A stretch of 64,000 nt of DNA from Xiphydria camelus (Eukaryota > Arthropoda > Insecta > Hymenoptera > Xiphydriidae). Of this stretch, positions 22,739 to 35,003 are shown one piece after another. The translations under genes and the position numbers were made by a program. Below the pieces are notes generated by a model that searched no databases, was not told the origin of the DNA, and saw only the letters and a program-made list of their open reading frames with translations. How positions within the stretch are numbered: the first letter of the stretch is position 1; the number at the start of each line of letters is the position of its first letter. The stretch is taken from contig OY783201.1 in NCBI GenBank assembly GCA_963678675.1, positions 72,001 to 136,000 on the forward strand, given 5' to 3'.

Positions 22739-25700
22739 GTATTTTGCTCCCTCTCAACCGCGTAGCACTCGAATCTCTCGGATCGGTACGTCTTCGCGCT
22801 CGAATCCTATCAAAAATTTGAACTTTGGACGCGCTATCGCGAGCATGACTGGACCGGTGTCAATTTTGCGATTTTGCGATTCTTCGAGAGAGCGGTTCGA
22901 TTCAACCGCCGAGCTTCTTATACATACATACATGTATGTACGCTGTACACGCCTGCCTTACGCGTAGAGTTATACGTATACTCGTACGTTTCTCCGATCA
23001 GATTGCATTCCACTTTGCTCGTGACTGATATCAAGGAGCGCGCGCGCGCGCGAATAAGGATTTGGTCCCCGTCCACGCGTTGCGATCGCGCGGAAACGAG
23101 AGATCGTCGTACGCAAATATTTTCGACTCGAAGGGAAGCGAGCGCGCGAACGCCGTTGCGGTTGCCGCTACTCGTCTTACTTCCGATGTCTTTTTATGTA
23201 GAAAAAAAAAATATATATATATATATATACGCCAGCGATATCTACGCTTACGGATCTCGAGCTTGGGGCAGAAATGTCGTTGGATCGTCGCACCGTACTC
23301 TTTCCTTGATACCGTAAGTTACACCCTCGAATGTGCGATTCCCGTGCGACCTCGTCTGTTCACGCAGGGGTTAGAGCGATACCGTTGCGATCGGTCGATT
23401 CTTCGTTACGGATCGAGATGTGATTTTGGAAATAGCGTCGCGCCGAATAAAAATTCCAAAGCCAAGGAGATGCTGCGGCGGTGAGATCGGAATGGTAGTA
23501 CCTATTCTACCCTGCGGCCCAATCGTTTCGAAGCTATTCGGCGGAATTTCTCGCCCGAATACGAATCGAGCGTGAGTACGTTATATCGTACCTACCGCTC
23601 GATATTTCGGTGTATGTAGCATCGCCGTATACGTACGCACAATAGTATACGTTTTAACGTTGCGAGTAGATCCTCAAAGTTTTGTGCTCGACCCTGTAAG
23701 CCCTTTCGACGACCGAGAACTGGACCCGATTAAAATTAGACCGGAGCCAAACTTCGAACTCGCGCGCGTAACGATGGAAAGTCTCGCTCGTCTGACTCGG
23801 ATCTGATTTCAACTCGGGGCCCTCCGTCGCTCCGAGTACGGGACATTGAGGTGGAGACGATATACGCACGTACAAGGTCGGAGCAAGTTATCTCATCGAC
23901 TCTGCAAAGGGAAAAGAGATAGGTACGCACACGTGTGGATGAGATATCGGATCGTGGTGCGCAAGTGCGTCGGACGACAATGAATGGACGCGATCGCAAC
24001 GAGTACCTGTAGTAGGTACATAGATAATATATGCGTGTATATGGATATTCTTTGAAAATGGCTAGAAAATTAAGTGTCCTTAACGTGTAACGAACGGATG
24101 ACGTGTTTGGAAAATCACCCGCTAAACGCAAAGGCGAACTCGAAGATCTCTCTCATCTACGATGCGATCTGCATAGCATATACATGTATAGGTACTGGAT
24201 AAATGACAATCAGCGACAATCACGCGTTAAGACTGACGGAAGTTAAGTACCTACACGCGCGTCCGTTGTGTATCGTCGATATTGCGACTCACGGATTGTG
24301 GAACGTGGATGCGAGAGAGGGGGAGAGCGATGAAAGTACTCGCTTGTGATACGCATATACTACTATATCCGGAGCGCACAATAGAGTTTGCGGGAGGACC
24401 GCGATATAGGTACGAGTAGACGCGCCCTACGAGGCGCGCGTACCTACCTACCGTAGTGCCGACGATAAATACGTACACACACATACATATGTATGTATGT
24501 AGTATGTACTCCGTACGATCTCCGCAATGGTGGATTTGCTGTTAACGGTTGATTTTCTGAGCGCGACGATATCACGCTTAATTTGTCCTAATAAGTGTAG
24601 ATTCATCGTTTATGCATCAGACAATCGATAGACGGATTTATGTAGATCGCTCGGACGAATCTTCGTATCTTTTCGCGCGGCAACTCTAGGTATAGGTATT
24701 GTAAAATGCCTCGAAAACATCAGTGTTCCGAATGTCGCGCGTATGAATGGGTATACATACATTGTATAGAGATAATCGCCGCTCTCTCTCTCGGAAGAGC
24801 GGGCCCCTTTGTCCGTACAACGCCGTTCCAAACGCGTATCCGCGCGCGATAGGTATACCTATCTTCTTCGATCGCTACACGAATCTCGCGTTGTTTCGGG
24901 TAATAATGATCGAACGTTGCCGCGTTCCGCCTCGAATCACTCAAACGCGAATAATAATTATATCACGTATCCGTAGAAAATTGACTATTTGAGAGAATGT
25001 TGACTCGCGGCAATAAATCGGCGAACCCGAAGGATTTCCACCTTCCGAACGGCACTATCGACTTTCGCTACGCGCGAGTGTACCATACACACAGTGCACA
25101 CGTTCGAGCGCTCCTGTCAAACTCATCGTCACGGGCAGAGCTTCCCAGGTAGAATAAGACGGCAATTTTGAAAAAGTTATCCGAATGTAATACAAAATTT
25201 ATTACCGATGTCTGTCCAAAAGGCAACTTATTTTTCGGATACCTACCTTTCAAATATTACCGTGAAAATACCTATTTTTTTGAAAATCACCATCTTGTTC
25301 TACATGGGTTATATTACCGCACGACGTAGGTATTCTTCCAGTCGGTCGATCGACGCGTGAGTCCGCAATTCATCGATTTTCGAACCGATCGACCGACAGT
25401 CCGAAGATCGCCCGTTGGAAACCGGTATACACGTCCACCGAAGATCACGTCCGTCCACTGGCGATGCGATCTTCGATGGATGAGAGAGGATGCGCGAGAC
25501 GTCGTACCTACCGTGTAATACATTTCCCGGTTGATGTTTACTAGCAGTCGTTAGTACTTAGAGCTGCGTGTTGAGTGTTATGTATTGTACATGCTCGTAC
25601 CTACGGACACTCGATCGCGTAGAGAAAGAGGGAGCACGGTCTTGTCTCTCTCTCTTTCTTTCTCTCTCACTCTCTATCTCTCCGTGCGATGCGGATCATT

Positions 25701-26289
25701 CTCGAGAAGCGCTCGATCACTCGATCATTTGAAGAGAGGCACGGGCACAGCAGCCGCTCCAGACCGCGCGCGCGCGCGTACGCTGGAAAATTGCTTTCCT
25801 ACGGAAGGGATACGGAGCGAGGGGCAATGGAGTCTCGCGTGCCGACGATTTCTCACATCACGCGTCCGCGCGCGTGACGTACGAAACGGCGTTCCATCGT
25901 TTCTCGCGAGTATCGCGGAACGCGTGCCGTACGGGTACATATACCTAAATCGATCGAACGGAAACGAGACATCGTCGGCGCGCGAAACGTTCGACAAACT
26001 CCTCGGCAAGGCTGTGTTCAAAAAAATTATATTCTTCTCAAGATACCTATACGTACTTCGAATAAAGATAGAGCGCAATTAATCATTCTTTTTCCGAATT
26101 AGGGACAAATGATCGTTTATCGACAACACATAATATAGATGTCTATTTCATGTATTACTTTTTAAAGATGCAATAAAATATTAATTCTATCAACGTCGAG
26201 TATGCATGACCGAGTATAGTGCCGCATTTGGAATTTAGTCCATTCTCATGTGCGTATAAGGGTGCGCCCCGGTATACACATCAGTAGTG

Positions 26290-26563
26290 ACGGCTGCCCG
26301 CTCATCAGGCGCAGCTAGAGTTTGATGCAGTCTCGTTTGTGCAGGAACCGACAGACGAAAAAATGTTTGATTTTTTAACCCGTGATCAGCGTGAAACTGA
26401 AGTAAAATCAATCTGATGAGTAGAAGTACATGAGATTGTATAAATGGAAGTAACTTGCAGAGAAATAAATTTCCGCTGACCGATCGCGTAATGATTGGAT
26501 ATTTTAGTCGGTTCCCCTGCATAAACGGCTGCATCCAATTCTAGCCGCGCCTGATGAGCCGTC
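26290..26563. mobile_element. Foldback repeat with about 60-base arms
   Basis: The left arm (26290-26352) and right arm (26507-26563) are reverse complements at roughly 80-85 percent by eye. Shared blocks are CTCATCAGGCGC, GATGCAG and GGAACCGAC. The loop of about 155 bases is AT-rich. Arm divergence suggests an older copy than the elements at 10776 or 58309. Confidence 0.6.
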
Positions 26564-27361
26564 GTATGCTGTGTGCTCAAGGCGAAGCGTGCAAATCTGA
26601 CGATTATCGAAGCAGGAGAAGCTACGACTGACCCCGGCAGCGGTATAAAGTGCGAGAGAGCTGCTAGGTGTCGACGCCCCACATACCTAGGCAGCCACAT
26701 ACCTATAGGTATATATATATATATCTACGGTATCTACCTTTCTCTCGCGTTGCGTTTGCGGCTTCTTTCTCTCGTGTGGTCGTTACGTTGATAGTTGAAA
26801 ATTACAGATCCGTATCCGTATCGCTACATAACTCTTTTTTCGCGTTCGAAATTCTATCGCGATTCCGCGTTGCACGCGATAATTACGGAAACCGTGATGA
26901 TAACGCGAGGGACTCTACCTGGTAGCGCTCTCTACGCGCCAGTAATGATCAGCGCCACCTAGCACCGCCGAAAGAGCCGGCGCTTCCTGTGCTCTCGCCC
27001 CCGCAGTTCCCGCTCAGCTGTTCACAGCTGTCGAGTGTTGTTGTTTGGGTTGTGCTGCTCGGACTCCAGTTTTTTTTAATGTTCGTAGGTACCACACAGT
27101 TTCGCGATAATCGTGCAACCGATACCAAGTCAACGCGTGCAGCTACGTCGGAGTGAAAATTGAAAGTTCTTTCGCGAGATCGGGGGGGCGTCGATCGATT
27201 CGTATAACTAAACTCTCCGATGCGATACCTACACGTGGACGAGTGAGACTTACCGAAGAAGAGAGCGAAGCGTCGAAAATCAAATACCTACATACCTATG
27301 AATACGTCGGAATGCGTTAAAGGAATCGAATTATCGTTTGAATTTGATTTAAACCTTTGAA

Positions 27362-29143
27362 ATGGAAAACGTGTGCAGATTGTGTCTACAGTATCAAAAT
27401 AATATGAACGATATATCTTGCAAGAGCGAGAAGTCGATGCGGCTACGACGGAAGATAAAGAATCACTGTTCCATCGAGGTTGGTATCGTCGTATTATTTT
27501 TAGTTGTAGCACATCACGTCGAATCCGATCCCGTTGACTTAACGCAGAACGCGGGTAGCGTTCAAAGATCGTTAAACACCGCTCTGAGCTAAGACGATCG
27601 TATTTCCAGTTATCGGAGGACGACCCGTTACCCAAGTTGATATGCGACGAGTGTAAAATCAAGTTGATCATTACGCAAGAATTTCGAGATCAGTGTAAGC
27701 AATCGGATTATCTATTGAGAATATACTATAAAATGCCAATTCCCACATCTCGATGCACTTTGACGGAGGCGGTCGAGGTAAGCGCAATTTAAATGTTTCA
27801 CCTTAGACTTGATTTTCAACTTACACAAAGGTCTGAACTCATTCTTTCGCAATTGTCATAACACAATGCGGGTGTGTTCCTATTATTTTCAGAACACAAC
27901 CGCCAGAACAGATGTGGACTCGTCTACGAGAGAACCTCAAAACGAGGTCTTGTTGCCAGTCAAGGAGGAGGAGGCTTTCTTCGCCGAGGCGATACCACCC
28001 GTAGCGGAAGAGATGGTAACTAACGGGACGATCGACACGTATCGAACGGAAGAATACATTATTATGGATATCAAAGAGATCGCGCTACCGTCTATCAAGA
28101 AGGAGAGACCGTCCACGGAGACCGTTCCAGCTGCTGCCACGGAGAATCTCGAATCGAACGAAACGAGTGTCACGAGTCGTTCGAAGAGGAGCGTCCCCGT
28201 TAACGGTCCGCGAAAGGAGACGGAGACGATTTTTTTACCGATCAAGGAAGAGAAATTGGTGCGCGAGGAGACTGTTGCTTCGGTACCTAGTTTCTTGGAT
28301 TCCAAAGGGAAAAAAATCACGATAAAAACGCTACTCGCGAGGCGCGTGAGGGAAGTGATGAGCAAAAATAAATACACGTGCGACGTGTGTAAGAAGATGC
28401 ACTCGTCGAAAGGAGCGTTGACGAGGGACGTGCTGATGCACTTGGAGGAAGAGAAAGTCACGTGTGCGACGTGCGATAAATCCTTTTACGACAAGGAAAA
28501 ATTGATCCAACACATTAACAAGCACGGAGACGGTGGGGACTTTAAGTGCGAAGTGTGCTTCTTGCCGTTCAAGGACGAGGGCAAGTTGGACCGCCACTCG
28601 CGTATACACGGCAAGAGGCCGACACGGCCTCTAATTACGAATCGACCGTTTTTGTGCGATATTTGCAGTAAAACATTCGCACATAAATCTAGTCTTACTT
28701 ACCACCTGAGGGTTCACTCGAATAATTGGCCGTATTCGTGCAAATATTGCAACAAAGGCTTTCTTGTACCTAATCAATTGAAGTATCACGAGAAGATTCA
28801 CACGACCGATAAACGATTCGCGTGTCACCTCTGTAGCGCCGCGTTTGCTTCGCACAGCAGTATCATTCATCACATAAAAACGCATACGGGTGAAGCCAAT
28901 TATTATTGCGAGACTTGCGGTAAATCATTCATGAGACTTCAAACGTTGAAAGAACACAAGTTTAAGCACACGGGGGAAAGACCGTTCCGTTGTAAGTTGT
29001 GTGGCTCGATCTACAGGCATTCGGGAAGCTTGTATTTCCACATGAGAAAGTGTAAATTACAGTATGTTCGAGATAATGCCGTAACGACTGAAAATGAGCC
29101 GTTTATCGAAAAGAACCTGAAAGCTGGCACGTTGTCCCCTTGA
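27362..29143 (+). CDS. ZAD-domain C2H2 zinc finger protein, 511 aa
   Basis: Predicted sequence-specific DNA-binding nuclear protein of the arthropod ZAD (zinc-finger-associated domain) family. The precise orthologue is not recognised. Exons: 27362-27478, 27610-27777, 27893-29143; the total is 1536 bases, with all introns in phase 0. The N-terminal ZAD has the paired cysteines C5-x2-C8 and C51-x2-C54, split by intron 1 as is common for this domain. Residues ~96-250 are an acidic/basic linker without predicted fold. Eight C2H2 units follow from about residue 256 to 490. The first lacks its first zinc-binding histidine (Asp instead) and the last is C2HC. Linkers include THTGEA and KHTGER. The start ATG directly precedes the ZAD. 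AATAAA lies 110 bases after the stop. Confidence 0.9.
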
Positions 29144-29252
29144 AAATGTATAGGTAGACGCTTTCGGGTATACATTCACGCTTTTGCGCTTTGAAAGAGC
29201 TTTTACCCGGTGCGCGGTCATGTGTTCGCGACGGTATCGACGAGTAATCATC

Positions 29253-29253
29253 A

Positions 29254-29258
<5 letters not shown>
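29253..29258 (+). terminator. Polyadenylation signal AATAAA, zinc finger gene
   Basis: A canonical AATAAA 110 bases after the stop codon, followed at once by a TA repeat. Assigned by position only. Confidence 0.6.
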
Positions 29259-29288
<30 letters not shown>

Positions 29289-29323
29289 TATAGATATAGG
29301 TATATACCTATATAATTCAGTAA

Positions 29324-29415
29324 CTCAGAGCTAAACAGTACATATTAACTCCAATTTTTTCGAAAACCGTTATACGTAAAACGAAAAGATGGAGTTAATA
29401 CTGTTTAGCTCTGAG
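29324..29415. repeat. Small foldback repeat between convergent genes
   Basis: The left arm (29324-29353) carries CTCAGAGCTAAACAGTA and ATTAACTCCA. The right arm (29390-29415) is its reverse complement except for a four-base insertion (ACAT) in the left arm. The loop is about 36 bases. Confidence 0.7.
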
Positions 29416-29822
29416 GTACCGATCCATTAAAATCGATACACCCCCCATCGATTCGTCGCAAAGCGACCACGCCGCGGTGTCCACCTTGCTCAAGCTATCG
29501 AGCTACGGTACAATGGATGGCGTTGAAAGAAGTACGTACGCGGGACACTCGCCGAGTGTCGCGACACGAGACGGAGATTATTGTTAAAAATATAGTTATT
29601 TATTCTGTACTGCACATATCTTTTGTATCGAGCGTTGCGAACCTTACGAGCGGTTTCTTTGTAATTTGTATACGCGCAAATGACGGGTCCGAAAAAATAC
29701 ACGATATCGCGTAGAGAGATAGGTACGCTTTCCGCATTCCTTGCTCGACAATGGTTTGAAGAATCGTGATCAATCGATATTCCCCGATACTATCCTATAT
29801 AGGACGATACGACGTTATATTA

Positions 29823-29828
29823 TTTATT
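29823..29828 (-). terminator. Polyadenylation signal, scabrous gene
   Basis: TTTATT on the plus strand is AATAAA on the minus strand, about 155 bases past the scabrous stop codon. Confidence 0.55.
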
Positions 29829-29981
29829 CCGAGTAATATACAGCCTATTTACATCAGGTCAACGCTAGAATCAAGTCTTTGGTATAGCGAGGGAAATTGG
29901 AAGGATAGGTAGGTACTCGAGAAATTCGCGCGATACGCGCTCGTTCGTTGCGATCTCGATTGTACCCGCGTCGAAGGGCGT

Positions 29982-31823
29982 TCATCGGCATTCTCGTTTC
30001 CGCTGTATGGACATTTCCGACGAAGCTACGGCCATCCACTCGTTCGTGGGAGATTGAAACCACGTCAGTCCCAGCGAGTACCTGCCGTTCAGATTTGCGT
30101 GTTGACAATGACTGAACCACCATCCGCCGTGGTAGTTGGACGCGCAATCCGCGGAGCTGATGTCCAAGTCCCGGTCCTTTGCACTAAACTTCATTCCGTT
30201 TTGGTACGACAGGGCGTCCGTGGCGTTCCCGGAATAACCGGATACGCGAAGCCTGTATCCTTCGTCCTCGGAGTCGACTTGGAAAGATTCGTATTCGGCG
30301 CGCCAGTGGGCGCCGTAAATGTCGATCAGGTCCACTTTGAGCCTCGTGCAATTGCCTCTCGTCAATCTGTGCAGCGCTTCGTTTCCGACCCAGAACTCGT
30401 TGACGGGCGATCCGAAGCCGGCGGCGTAGTCGTTCCACGTGCGATCGAAGTCGACCGTACCGTCCGTACGACGGCCTATCACTATCCATCCTTTGTGGCA
30501 AGACGCCAGCAACGGAGCCCCCGGACCCGGCGCCAGGAGGGTCAAACCGTCCCGATCTTCGCAATTACCCGGGAGAGCGTCCACCATTAACCGGTACTCG
30601 TCTTCGACGCGCTCCAACTCGTGTGTGATATTGGTGGCCTCGTCCAAAGATCGCGAGAGGTCCAAGCGCGCAAGAGTGTCGTTCAAATTCGCAATGGCCA
30701 CCTGTTGCCGATCGCTCTTCTCTTGCAGCTTCGAGGCACTCACGCTCAGCGCCTGCACGGTGCGCCTCAAGTTGGCGAGTTCCTCGCGGGTCAATGAAAG
30801 TTCCGCGGCCTTTCGCGCGGCGTTTACGTCCATACGTGCGATCTCCCGCTTGGCGTCCGACTGATTGGTGTCCACCTTGTCTTCCAAGGTCTGAACGGAC
30901 TCGAAGAGCTCCACCATCGACTTTCCCAGCTTCGCCGTCGCGGTCACCTCCCTCGTCACGTTGACGAGTCGTCGGGAGAGGTTTCGTTGGAGATCCTCGA
31001 GGGTGCCGACGCGATCTATCAGGTAATCCTGATTCTCGTAAACCACACGCTCCTCTACCAGCGAACGCTTCCTCGACACCACGGAGATCTTGCGCTCCAG
31101 ATTGGTCAAACGTTCTTCGACGCGATGTGCCATTGAAAATCGAGAGTAGGGATGACGCGCGCGGTGGCTCGAGCCTGCTTTCTCGCGAACTTCGTTGTGC
31201 GACAACTGTCGATGTTTATGGTCGACGGCGTTCGCATCGCATCGTAGATTCTTCATCTCCGCTTGCACGGCGCTCAACTGAAAGGGTGGGAAGAAAAAGT
31301 GAAAGTCAAAAATTTGCGAAGGTCCGAAACTAAACGTGCGTCGTTTATCGCGCATCTACTCGTACCGACGCGATGAATCGAATGAAATTCCCCGAGAAGG
31401 GTAGGTATCTACTCCGTGAAATGTGCGCGTAACGCGATACCTATACGTGCTACGTATCGTGCTACGCTCGTTTTCATCGGGGCAGTCTACTCCAGTCATC
31501 ACTCGATCGCCTCACGGCGCATACTAGTATGTATTATAGGTATAGGTGTAATATCGATCATTCGGGGCTGCTCGTCAGGTAAATTGACCAGGTGATGGGT
31601 GGGTACGGAGGAACGCGCCAGGTGCCACGCGCCGCATATGTATGTATACGGGGCGCGAGCGTGTGTGTCGACTGTGAGGTAACGGGCAGCCGCCCCTGCA
31701 TCCGCGATGGAATGAAAAAGGGGGGCTGCCATCGGAATGGAACGTCGGATAGCGAGGGAGGGGGGCGTTGCGGCAGCTGCTGGCCGCCAAAACGAGAAAC
31801 AGAAATTAACGTGCCGGCTGCTC

Positions 31824-31856
<33 letters not shown>

Positions 31857-31857
31857 A

Positions 31858-31892
<35 letters not shown>

Positions 31893-33269
31893 CGCTGGTC
31901 TGCAGGTGCAGCAAGCGGCCCTCGTTTAAATATATAAGGATAACGCGTCGTCCCAAGCGGAAAACTCGTGGGTATAGTCAAAGTCAAAGCTCGCGTTCTT
32001 TTTACGCTGACAACGCGCGTGATTTATTTTCGAAAGCGTCAAACTCGAAATCGCGATGCGCGATCGAAGAAAGTCTCTTTCGAGCTCGGACGACTTTTTA
32101 GGGCTCTTACGAGTTCGCCCGTTTCCCGCTCGAACGCTTCATCGGGCGATATCGTATTTTGAAAATTAGAACTCACCTGACTGCTCGTGTCGGCGCAGAT
32201 TCGCGATAATTGACTAGCGCGCTCCTTCGCCACAGCGATGTCCACTCGAATGGTACCGAGAGTCGCCTCCATTTTCGTCATCCTGCCCCCGAGGTTCCTG
32301 ATGCCTCGGCCTACCTCGGCGATGTCCCCCTTGAGCAACGTCAGCTCGCTTCGCATCCTAGCGCGTTCCGCCAGCTCTTCGCTCGCGTTTCTCGTCCCGA
32401 GGAATTCGGCCACCTCGCTCTGTAGCTCGGTCACGGCGCTGCCGAGCCACCGCACCCTCAGCCTTTCGTTCTTTGCTTCGTTGCCGCTTCCGCCCCGCAG
32501 TGCGCTCACTTCCTTCCTGTGGAAACATACGCGTGTCGCGCGAATGGTTATTTACTTCACGGTTGAAGAATTGGCTGGGCTTGAAGGCCCGACAGAGAGG
32601 GTTTGCCGCCCTAGGGATTGTCCGGCAACGCAGTCGAGTCCGTACGCGGGAATTGCTTTTTACGAACTTCCTTCGCAATAGGTATTCTCCGTTACTCCCA
32701 AAATGAAACCGCTTCGTGTTTAGGATTTTCCTCATCCGTTCTACGGCTAATTTTTATTTTACACACACACAACGCGCGTATAATAGCTTGACTTCGAGCG
32801 GAACTGAGAAAACGCGCCATTCGATAGATTTTTAATGCGACAACTCGGTCGTAAATTCAGCGACCCGCGTACTACATAATATTATGTAGTATGTACATTG
32901 ATCTGTCGTCTACGCTATTATAGCCCTTAGGACGAATAATGACGAATAAGGGCGCATGCACCGTGGCGCGTTTTCAGAGATACAGGTACGCAGGTATCTA
33001 CATAGGTGTGTACACGCGGCCACCTGCGCGATAACTCACCTCAACTGTTTAACTTCGTTTCTCAAAACGATCAGTTCCGTATTTTTTTCCATCGCCCGTT
33101 TCAAGCTTTCTTCCAGAGCGTTGTAATCTTCTTGTCGGTGATCCAACAGTGCGTTCACCTGTTCCCGTAGTAGCTTCACCGTGGATGCAACGTCGTTGGA
33201 GGAGCGCGCACTGCCGATAAGAACTGTCACCACGATTGCTACTCGTGTCAACCACAGTATCCGTCCCAT
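29982..33269 (-). CDS. sca: Scabrous-like secreted coiled-coil/fibrinogen-domain protein, 621 aa
   Basis: Scabrous is a secreted protein that modulates Notch signalling and spacing of neural precursors in the fly eye and bristle field (family knowledge). Exons: 33269-33040, 32516-32177, 31277-29982; the total is 1866 bases. Residues 1-22 form a signal peptide (hydrophobic core AIVVTVLIG). A long coiled coil fills ~25-420, with heptad-rich stretches in all three exons. The fibrinogen-like domain occupies ~427-621; it has the paired cysteines, a calcium-loop-like DRDLD, GWWFSHCQHANLNGRY, and WMAV near the end. The VSGYSGNATDALSYQNGMKFS segment and the coiled-coil-plus-fibrinogen order point to Scabrous rather than to ficolins or angiopoietins. 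Fly Scabrous is longer (about 770 aa). The start ATG is fixed by the signal peptide. A minus-strand TATATAA lies about 160 bases upstream. Confidence 0.85.
31827..31905. repeat. GCT and CCG triplet tracts in scabrous intron 2
   Basis: About nine GCT/CTG units are followed by CCGCCG and CCACCG units. The tract lies in the 899-base intron between scabrous exons 2 and 3. Frames through it give poly-Cys, poly-Ala or poly-Arg and are not coding. Confidence 0.9.
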
Positions 33270-33428
33270 CTTTAACGCTTTAAATTGATTTCGCGAATTT
33301 CACGAATGTTCTTCGACGTAAACGCGAAAAGTACCACGGTCCGTCGAGAACCAGAAGTCGTTCGTAGAGACTGCCGCGTTTAAAGGATCGAGGGAAAAAA
33401 GCGTAGTCTCATTCGGGGTATATCACGA

Positions 33429-33435
33429 TTATATA
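33429..33435 (-). promoter_or_regulatory. Possible TATA box upstream of scabrous
   Basis: TATATAA on the minus strand, about 160 bases before the scabrous ATG, would leave a 5' untranslated leader of roughly 130 bases. No strong initiator was recognised, so this rests on motif and position only. Confidence 0.3.
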
Positions 33436-34997
33436 AGTTTATTTATCCCCGAAGAGCAACCACACGATCGTCCGAACCGCGAAGGATACGCTTTCCGAAC
33501 GATACTGAAGGTATTAAAACGACGTAGGGGCTTATATTAGCGCTTGGACAAAGGGCCGGGGTACCCGGCGAAGAGCAGGTGTTCGCCAGCACCAGGCCAT
33601 CAGGTATATCGTACCCCCCACACGCTTACCCCGCTTCCAAGCGCGCGCCGCTTGCGTTACAGTAGTGGAAGAATCGAAATTCGTTCGGCCTCGATGATTT
33701 TGTGCCTAATATTTTTTTTGAACGCCCTCGCCCGAATTATGCGGTTACGCGTTCTTATACATACCTATAGATATTTGAGGTATCGAGATAAAATTAATTA
33801 TACGGTACCTGTACGTAGAAGTCGAGTCGATATGTCGTAATGAAACCGTGTGTCACTCAAAAAACAATTACCTCAGCAGGTATACCGACAACGGGCAACC
33901 GTTGTACAAGATTGGATGGCATGATCAAACTCGAAAGGCGAATATGTACCTATACCTAGGTATTATCGCCGCCAGTGCGTTTCAAAGAACAAAATAAAAT
34001 ACCTATCGCGCGGATTTCGATATTTATAAACAGAGCGAAAACAAAACGAGTTCTTCTCTACCCGCTTCGCGTTTATCTCCTCGTGCATCGCCGAATGATC
34101 GCTGCAGCTGCCGATCAGAGCGCGCGTGCTCCTCGACGAAAGAGGAATACCGCGTGCACACCCTCTCGGGAATCCCAACACAGCTTTAGATTTTGTTCCT
34201 GCTGTATCAGTCGCACGCGCGCCACGCGACAAGCGCGGTAAAGGTGAAATCATTCGGCCGTTCCCATCTGCCCGCCGGCCGGCACACGAGTCATCGAATT
34301 CGATGAGGCCGCAGGCTGCCAAGCATCTCGCGAGAGAGGCGAGTTAAATAACAACGAATTCGCGCGACCAGCCCAGCCGCCAGCCGCCAGGTATAGCGGT
34401 GCTCCTGACCAGCTCTACAGGGGTCATCTGAAAATCTCTCTCATATAGGTCAAATTTTTCCTTGAAAAGAGATACCTACTCGTAAAACTGTAGCCTACCG
34501 CATATTTTATTTTTCTTCTCATGATTCCAAACGGTCCAAACTTCTCTCGAAAGTTAAAGAAATGCGTTGAAAACGAGAACAGGCTTGTGATAATGAACGA
34601 AAAAAAAGTATCAACCGTTTGTATTAATAATTTATTTGAAAACAATACTTTTTTTTCTCTAAAGACTTTCCAGACGTTACACACACATATATATACCTAT
34701 ATATATATATATACGTACGAGGAAATTAACGTATAATATTAAGATTCTCATAATTACAATAACTCTTCATAGTACGTATACGCGTACGCTCTTTCCTACG
34801 CGTATTTCGCTAAATATTTTATAAGCGGCGTAGAGCCACTTGGATAAACGGAGATTTTGAAAAAGAACACTCTCTACGTACAGACAGAAAATTGTGCCAA
34901 CATTTATATAAATATAACGGTGTACGATTTAACATCGTATCGTAACGGGCACATCCAGTTCTTTACACGATCACCATTCTCTTTCCTCTAGATATTA

Positions 34998-35003
34998 TTT
35001 ATT
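34998..35003 (-). terminator. Candidate polyadenylation signal for INPP4 gene
   Basis: TTTATT on the plus strand gives AATAAA on the minus strand, about 1.06 kb past the stop codon within AT-rich DNA. A second candidate lies near 34632, so the true 3' end is ambiguous. Confidence 0.35.

Larger units (their letters stand above)
20024..27361. other. 7.3 kb intergenic region with foldback elements
   Basis: This lies between SCYL2 and the zinc finger gene. It holds a GA tract (about 20238-20261), a run of 20 A (20312-20331), a TA tract (about 23209-23230), a compound foldback element (21759-22280) and two further inverted-repeat elements (22480-22738 and 26290-26563). No exon with protein-family resemblance was found. 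The last 400 bases, with CAGCTG motifs near 27015-27030, are the likely promoter and 5' untranslated region of the zinc finger gene. Confidence 0.6.
29144..29981. other. Spacer between two convergent genes
   Basis: This holds the zinc finger gene's polyadenylation signal at 29253, a TA microsatellite (about 29256-29310), a short inverted repeat (29324-29415) and the scabrous polyadenylation signal (29823-29828, minus strand). The two signals are about 565 bases apart. No coding exon was found. Confidence 0.7.

Noticed and set aside
22890..22915. GGTTCGATTC, a B-box-like motif
   Set aside because: No upstream A box or tRNA cloverleaf pairing, so probably chance.
30439..30864. Plus-strand open frame opposite scabrous
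   Set aside because: It is antisense to the fibrinogen and coiled-coil coding exon, with no independent support.
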